NCBI GenBank assembly: GCA_021846275.1
Contig: JAJZBZ010000001.1
Coordinates: 744,001-808,000 of the forward strand
Length of the DNA: 64,000 nucleotides
Origin: Acidobacteriota bacterium
Lineage (GTDB): Bacteria > Acidobacteriota > Terriglobia > Terriglobales > Acidobacteriaceae
Direction of reading: 5' to 3'
The notes under the pieces were generated by a model. The model was not told where the DNA came from, did not search any database, and saw only the letters and a program-made list of their open reading frames with translations. The number at the start of each line of letters is the position of its first letter. Within the stretch, counting starts at the first letter, position 1. The position numbers were made by a program, and so were the translations under genes. Positions 60,221 through 64,000 of the stretch are shown piece after piece.

Positions 60221-61099
60221 ATGATCAAGGGCGTGACCATGCTGCGGACGGCGAAGTCCGCGGAGGAGTTTGAGCGGTGGAGCGGGTTTCTGGCCGCGCT
60301 GGGATTTGAGCCTGGTCGCGGATGGGACGATGGGGATGGCCGTGGTGCGCCGTTCGTGGCTCCGCTGGGCAATCTGGAGATTGTGCAGGGGCGTGTGCCG
60401 GCCACGGCGACGATATTGGTCGAGGTGAGACAACTGGACGCGGTCTGGCAGACCGCGCTGCGCTGGGCTGAGAGTCGGGGCGAGAGCGCGGCGGCGATTG
60501 GGCTGACAGAGATTGCCGAGACGCACTGGAAGTCGCGGGCCTTCGACGTGGAGCCGGTCGAGGGCGAGCGGCTGACGTTCTGGGAGTGGAGCGATCCGCT
60601 GCGTGGAAAGCCGGTGGCAGTGGAAGGCGATTTGTCGTCGGCGGGAATGCGGTTTGCGATTGTGGTGGCGCGGTGGAACGCGGTGATTACGGATCGTCTG
60701 CTGGATGGGGCGCTGGACGCTCTGCTGCGGAGCGGAGCCAGTCGCAGGCATGTTCAGATTGTGCGGGTGCCGGGCGCGTGGGAGATTCCGGCGGCGGCGC
60801 GGATGATTGCCGAGCAGCCGGCAGGCAGCGAAAAGGCTGTGGATGCGGTGATTGCGCTGGGGTGCCTGTTGCGCGGAGAGACGGCGCATTATGAGGCCAT
60901 TTACAACGAGGTGGCTCGCGGGATCGGACAGAGCCAGCAGGAGACGGGTGTGCCGCATGCGTTTGGAGTGCTGACGTGCGAGACGCTGGAGCAGGCGCTG
61001 AATCGCGCCGGGATCAAGGCGGGCAACAAGGGATTTGAGGCGGCGGTGGCGGCGATGGAGATGGTGTCTGTGCGGCGGAAGCTGAGCGAGGGCGCATGA
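60221..61099 (+). CDS. ribH: Fusion of an N-terminal VOC/glyoxalase-like domain to 6,7-dimethyl-8-ribityllumazine synthase
   Basis: 292 residues. The C-terminal ~150 (from about SSAGMRFAIVVARWNAVITD) are a complete lumazine synthase, the penultimate riboflavin step: VRVPGAWEIPAAARMIAE, the ALGCLLRGETAHYEAIYNEV segment with the catalytic His, TGVPHAFGVLTCETLEQAL and AGNKGFEAAVAAMEM. The N-terminal ~130 residues are unlike RibH and look like a VOC fold (EEFERWSGFLAALGFEPGRG, TILVEVRQLDAVWQTALRWA, GERLTFWEWSDPLRGKPVAV). There is no stop or good internal ribosome-binding site between the halves. It overlaps nusB by four bases (ATGA), the classic ribH-nusB arrangement. The role of the VOC half is unknown. 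Confidence 0.9.
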   Translation: MIKGVTMLRTAKSAEEFERWSGFLAALGFEPGRGWDDGDGRGAPFVAPLGNLEIVQGRVPATATILVEVRQLDAVWQTALRWAESRGESAAAIGLTEIAETHWKSRAFDVEPVEGERLTFWEWSDPLRGKPVAVEGDLSSAGMRFAIVVARWNAVITDRLLDGALDALLRSGASRRHVQIVRVPGAWEIPAAARMIAEQPAGSEKAVDAVIALGCLLRGETAHYEAIYNEVARGIGQSQQETGVPHAFGVLTCETLEQALNRAGIKAGNKGFEAAVAAMEMVSVRRKLSEGA

Positions 61100-61518
61100 C
61101 CGGGACCGAGCGCAGGAAGGCGCGCGAGATGGCGATGCAGATGCTGTTCCAGGGCGAGATGGGCAGGCAGACGCCGGATGAGGTGAGAAAGACGTTCTGG
61201 ATGGCGCGCGGCGAGTGCGAAGCGGAGACGCGCGGGTTTGCCGAGGATCTGTATCGGTCGGCGACGCTGCGCAGTGAAGAGATTGACGGGCTGATTGAGA
61301 CGCATGCGCGGAACTGGCGTCTGGAGCGGATGGCGGCGGTGGACAGGAATGTGTTGCGCGTGGCGGCGGCGGAGATGCTGGCGTATCGCTCGACGCCGTT
61401 TCCGATTGTGATCAACGAGGCGCTGGAGATTGCGCGGCGCTATTCGGGGCCGGAGTCGGTGGGATTTCTGAATGGGGTGTTGGATGCGCTGGCGCGGGAG
61501 CTGGTGGGACGCATCTGA
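61096..61518 (+). CDS. nusB: Transcription antitermination protein NusB
   Basis: NusB pairs with NusE (S10) on boxA RNA to support rRNA antitermination. The 140 residues show the all-helical NusB pattern: RKAREMAMQMLFQGEMGRQT, LIETHARNWRLERMAAVDRN, VLRVAAAEMLAYRSTPFPIV and NEALEIARRYSGPESVGFLNG. Length and motifs are normal. The ATG lies inside the end of ribH, so the two are translationally coupled. Confidence 0.95.
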   Translation: MTGTERRKAREMAMQMLFQGEMGRQTPDEVRKTFWMARGECEAETRGFAEDLYRSATLRSEEIDGLIETHARNWRLERMAAVDRNVLRVAAAEMLAYRSTPFPIVINEALEIARRYSGPESVGFLNGVLDALARELVGRI

Positions 61519-61533
61519 GCGCGGAGGGACGGG

Positions 61534-62325
61534 ATGGAAGCGTTAGGGCTGAAGAATCTTCGCGTGGAAGTGGATGGGCCGCTGGCGTGGGTGACGATTG
61601 AGCGGACGGCGGCGCTGAATGCGCTGAACCGGGAGACGATTGCCGAGCTGGGGCGGGCGATGGATGGCTGCGCAGCGGATGAGGCGGTGCGCGTGGTGCT
61701 GCTGCGCGGCGCGGGCGGCAAGGCGTTTGTGGCGGGCGCGGATATTCGCGAGCTGACGGAGCTGGACGCCGCGGGTGGGCGCGAGGTTTCGGAAGCGGGT
61801 CAGCGAGTATTTCGACGCATGGAGACGATGGGCAAGCCGGTGATCGCGGTGATCGACGGGTTTGCGCTGGGCGGAGGATGCGAGCTGGCGATGGCGTGTA
61901 CGCTGCGGCTGGCGGCGGAGACGGCAAAGCTGGGACAGCCGGAGGTAAAGCTGGGCCTGGTGGCGGGTTTTGGCGGGACACAGCGGCTGCCGCGACTGGT
62001 GGGGCGCGGCGCGGCGATGAAGATGCTGCTGACGGGCGCGATCATCGGTGCGCAGGAGGCGCTGCGCATCGGGCTGGTGGATGAGGTGGTGGCTGCCGAG
62101 GCGCTGACGGAGCGGGCACACACGCTGGCGATGGAGATTGCGGCGAATGCGCCGGTGGCCGTGAGGCAGACGATGCTGGCCGTGGACGGCGGGCTGGATG
62201 GAACGCTGGACGCCGGGCTGGCGGTGGAAGCGGAGGCGTTTGGCGCGTGCTGCGCGACGGCGGACATGCACGAGGGCACGCGCGCGTTTGTGGAGAAGCG
62301 CGCGGCGCGGTGGAGCGGTCGGTAG
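61534..62325 (+). CDS. Enoyl-CoA hydratase/isomerase (crotonase) family protein
   Basis: 263 residues. The oxyanion-hole and active-site segments are GAGGKAFVAGADIRELTEL and FALGGGCELAMACTLRLAAE. Both acidic residues used by hydratases are present: Glu in GGGCELAM and Glu in LGQPEVKLG. GFGGTQRLPRLVGRGAAMKM and ALRIGLVDEVV follow. This supports a true enoyl-CoA hydratase for beta-oxidation or an amino-acid pathway. It starts 16 bp after nusB with GGAGGG upstream, so it is probably co-transcribed with ribH-nusB, though the functions differ. Confidence 0.92.
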   Translation: MEALGLKNLRVEVDGPLAWVTIERTAALNALNRETIAELGRAMDGCAADEAVRVVLLRGAGGKAFVAGADIRELTELDAAGGREVSEAGQRVFRRMETMGKPVIAVIDGFALGGGCELAMACTLRLAAETAKLGQPEVKLGLVAGFGGTQRLPRLVGRGAAMKMLLTGAIIGAQEALRIGLVDEVVAAEALTERAHTLAMEIAANAPVAVRQTMLAVDGGLDGTLDAGLAVEAEAFGACCATADMHEGTRAFVEKRAARWSGR

Positions 62326-62351
62326 CGCTCGCGGAGAAGCCGGAGCGTGGA

Positions 62352-64000
62352 TCAGAATTCGTAGTCAAGCGAAAACTGAAGTCGGCGCGCGGTGAAGGTG
62401 TCGATGGGCGCGGAGAAATTTTGCATGGGCGCGGTGGCAGTTCCGTAGGCATCCTGAAGAAGCGAAAAGTTAGGATGGTTGAGAAGGTTGAAGCTCTCGG
62501 CGACGACATCGAGGTGGCCGCGCGCGATGGGAATCATGCGCAGGACGCGAAGATCGAAGTCAAGCTGAGCGGGCGTGGCGAGGCTGTTGCGCGCAAATCC
62601 GACGGGACGCGCGGCGAAGGGAAAGATGTGCTCCTGCGTGGTGTCCTCGCCGGTGAGCGGATTGGAGCGGAAGCCGCTGGAGACGAGGAGAATGGGAGTG
62701 AACTCAAAGCCGGTGGCGAAGCGCATGAGCAGGCCCGGGTGCGCGGCGGCGGCGGCATCGGCGGGATCGTCGAGGTCGGGACCGATGAGCCAGAGGCCGC
62801 TGAGCGTGAGGCGGTTGCGCTGGTCCTGAAGCGAGAGAGCGCGTTCGGCGGCGAGGTTGTACGGGTTCATCGGCTGCTCGGCGTCGTAAGAGGCGTCGTC
62901 GATGGTTTTCGACCAGGTGTAACCGGCGAGGATTTCGAGATTGTCCTGAAACTGGCGGTTGAGGGAGACGGTGGCGCCGTTGAAGTTGGAGTTGGCCTCG
63001 GTGGAGAACTGGTTGATGGCGTCGTAAGCGGGATTGAGGCGTGCGGAGCCGAAGACGGGCGCGACGGGTGACTGTGCGACGGGCGGCGGGAGGTTGACGT
63101 TGACGGTGCGGCCGAGGCGCACGCCGTGTACGAACTGATAGGTGGCGGTGAGGGTGGTCTGGAGCGGGAGTTCGTGCTCGATTTCGAGTGAGGCGACTTC
63201 GCTGTAGGGGTTGCGCAGAGTGGGCTGCGCGGTGAAGATGGAGGGCGCGAGCTGAGGGAGTGGTCGCGTGGCGACGGTGCTCTGCCGAAAGATGGCGGCG
63301 GCCTGCGCACCCTCGGCGATCTGGGTGAAGCCGTTGGTGCCATTCCACTCCAGAGCGCGATTGAGCGTGGAGAGCAGGAAACGGTCGTAGAAGAGGCCGA
63401 AGCCGGAACGGAGAACGGTATGCTTCCAGAAGGCTGAATGCGTTGCGGGATTCCAGGCCAGTCCGAGACGCGGGCTGAAGTTCCACGGGGACTGCGGCAG
63501 CGGCTGCGGCAGGTGGTTATCGTCCCAGCGCAGGCCGTAGTCGAGGGTGAGCGAGTGGGTGGCGGTCCAGTGATCCTGCGCCCATGCGGCGGAGCGGATT
63601 TCGGCGAAGTTGGTGTCGGGCTGGCCGAAGCTCTGGACGAAGAAATCAGGATTTGCGGCGGCGAAGGACGCCAGAGACGGGAAGACAAAGAAGCTCTCTG
63701 CGGCGTCAGGCGTGAAGGCTCGAAGCGCGACGTGGTCAGCGCGCGCGCCCAACTGAAAGAGATGGGCGCGATGCTGGAGCGAAAAGCTGTCGGAGAATTC
63801 GGTGTGGGTTTCGACGTGGCGGTCGTTGCCGACGTACGGAGTGCCGAAAAGGGCCACGCCGGGTATGAGCACACCGGGGGTGAGATTGTCCGGGGTGGTT
63901 GCGTCGGCGGTGCGGGCGGTGAAGCGGCGCTGGGCGAGTTCAAAGTTGAGCTGGTTGAGGCGCGTGGGGCTGAGCGCGGAGGTGAGCGTCGCGTTGAGAC
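62352..64000 (-). CDS. Oar-like TonB-dependent receptor, N-terminus cut by window edge
   Basis: The visible 549 codons are the C-terminal barrel of a second large receptor, continuing past the right edge. Typical motifs are TATHSLTLDYGLRWDDNHLP, PRLGLAWNPATHSAFWKHTV, LRSGFGLFYDRFL, YTWSKTIDDASYDAEQPMNP, ESFNLLNHPNFSLLQDAYG and an aromatic C-terminus (RRLQFSLDYEF). An apparent Met near 63872 is internal: the frame stays open to the edge with LNQLNFELAQRRFTARTAD. Plug and signal peptide must lie outside. The ligand is unknown. It is convergent with the enoyl-CoA hydratase 26 bp away. Confidence 0.9.
   Translation of the reverse strand, partial: LNATLTSALSPTRLNQLNFELAQRRFTARTADATTPDNLTPGVLIPGVALFGTPYVGNDRHVETHTEFSDSFSLQHRAHLFQLGARADHVALRAFTPDAAESFFVFPSLASFAAANPDFFVQSFGQPDTNFAEIRSAAWAQDHWTATHSLTLDYGLRWDDNHLPQPLPQSPWNFSPRLGLAWNPATHSAFWKHTVLRSGFGLFYDRFLLSTLNRALEWNGTNGFTQIAEGAQAAAIFRQSTVATRPLPQLAPSIFTAQPTLRNPYSEVASLEIEHELPLQTTLTATYQFVHGVRLGRTVNVNLPPPVAQSPVAPVFGSARLNPAYDAINQFSTEANSNFNGATVSLNRQFQDNLEILAGYTWSKTIDDASYDAEQPMNPYNLAAERALSLQDQRNRLTLSGLWLIGPDLDDPADAAAAAHPGLLMRFATGFEFTPILLVSSGFRSNPLTGEDTTQEHIFPFAARPVGFARNSLATPAQLDFDLRVLRMIPIARGHLDVVAESFNLLNHPNFSLLQDAYGTATAPMQNFSAPIDTFTARRLQFSLDYEF

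Noticed and set aside
63786-63872. Start of the last receptor gene at an internal Met (63872)
   Set aside because: The frame continues open to the right edge with receptor-like sequence, and a TonB receptor needs signal peptide and plug domains before this point.
1-64000. tRNA or rRNA genes
   Set aside because: No cloverleaf with the conserved GGTTCRANNCC arm, and no rRNA core sequence, was noticed on either strand by eye; a tRNAscan run would settle it.

Overview
The window reads as a chromosomal segment of a GC-rich, Gram-negative acidobacterium (Terriglobia/Acidobacteriaceae type). This is inferred from family content, not from a marker gene. The signs are several TonB-dependent receptors with an N-terminal carboxypeptidase-regulatory domain, a sedolisin with Ig-like repeats, a BlaI/BlaR1 pair, a bacillithiol enzyme next to a Nudix gene, futalosine-pathway MqnA, and a metal-type KdsA. 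About 45 protein genes are supported, together with one structured RNA gene (SRP RNA) and one cobalamin riboswitch. I saw no tRNA, rRNA, insertion sequence or CRISPR array.

Layout. 1-7.6 kb: murB (cut by the left edge), a bacilliredoxin, a LacI regulator convergent with a two-gene xylonate catabolic operon (YagF/YjhG-type dehydratase plus FAH-family dehydratase), a 60-residue protein, and a soluble cyclic-nucleotide-domain histidine kinase. 7.7-18.8 kb: secreted M16 peptidase, small proteins, dprA-topA, mqnA, fabH and the SRP RNA gene. 18.8-23.5 kb: a plus-strand run of rimO-yacG-pgpA-(beta-propeller protein)-cinA. 23.5-31 kb: secreted esterase, bshC, a Nudix hydrolase with a lysine-rich tail, a cold-shock protein, two membrane-anchored unknowns and citrate synthase. 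30.9-31.8 kb: a small, visibly less GC-rich accessory island with a TIR/deoxyribosyltransferase-like protein and an overlapping, perhaps frameshifted, upstream ORF. 31.9-34.2 kb: cysteine desulfurase overlapping mnmA, a tRNA thiolation unit. 34.3-37.1 kb: a BtuB-like receptor under a cobalamin riboswitch.

37.4-41.2 kb holds blaI-blaR1-htrA on the minus strand. Two near-identical palindromes (AACTAA-N4-TTAGTT) lie before blaI and inside the first codons of htrA, which suggests one BlaI-controlled envelope-stress regulon. 41.2-46.3 kb: a hypothetical gene, then a 1097-residue Oar-like receptor flanked on both sides by copies of the same repeat family (three 135-bp tandem units on one side, two partial units on the other). 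46.3-52.5 kb: a HTH-TOBE regulator, a large S53 peptidase-like protein whose catalytic Glu position is Gln, and an acyl-CoA dehydrogenase. 52.7-64 kb: a membrane glycosyltransferase, kdsA, an S9 peptidase, a beta-propeller lipoprotein, a VOC-lumazine synthase fusion overlapping nusB, an enoyl-CoA hydratase, and the C-terminal part of another Oar-like receptor cut by the right edge.

Most of the window is housekeeping: cell wall, envelope lipid, DNA and RNA processing, and cofactor genes. The parts worth following are the BlaI regulon, the island at 31 kb, the repeat-flanked receptor, the VOC-RibH fusion and the Gln-for-Glu sedolisin. Start codons were chosen by ribosome-binding site and family length, and are flagged where uncertain.
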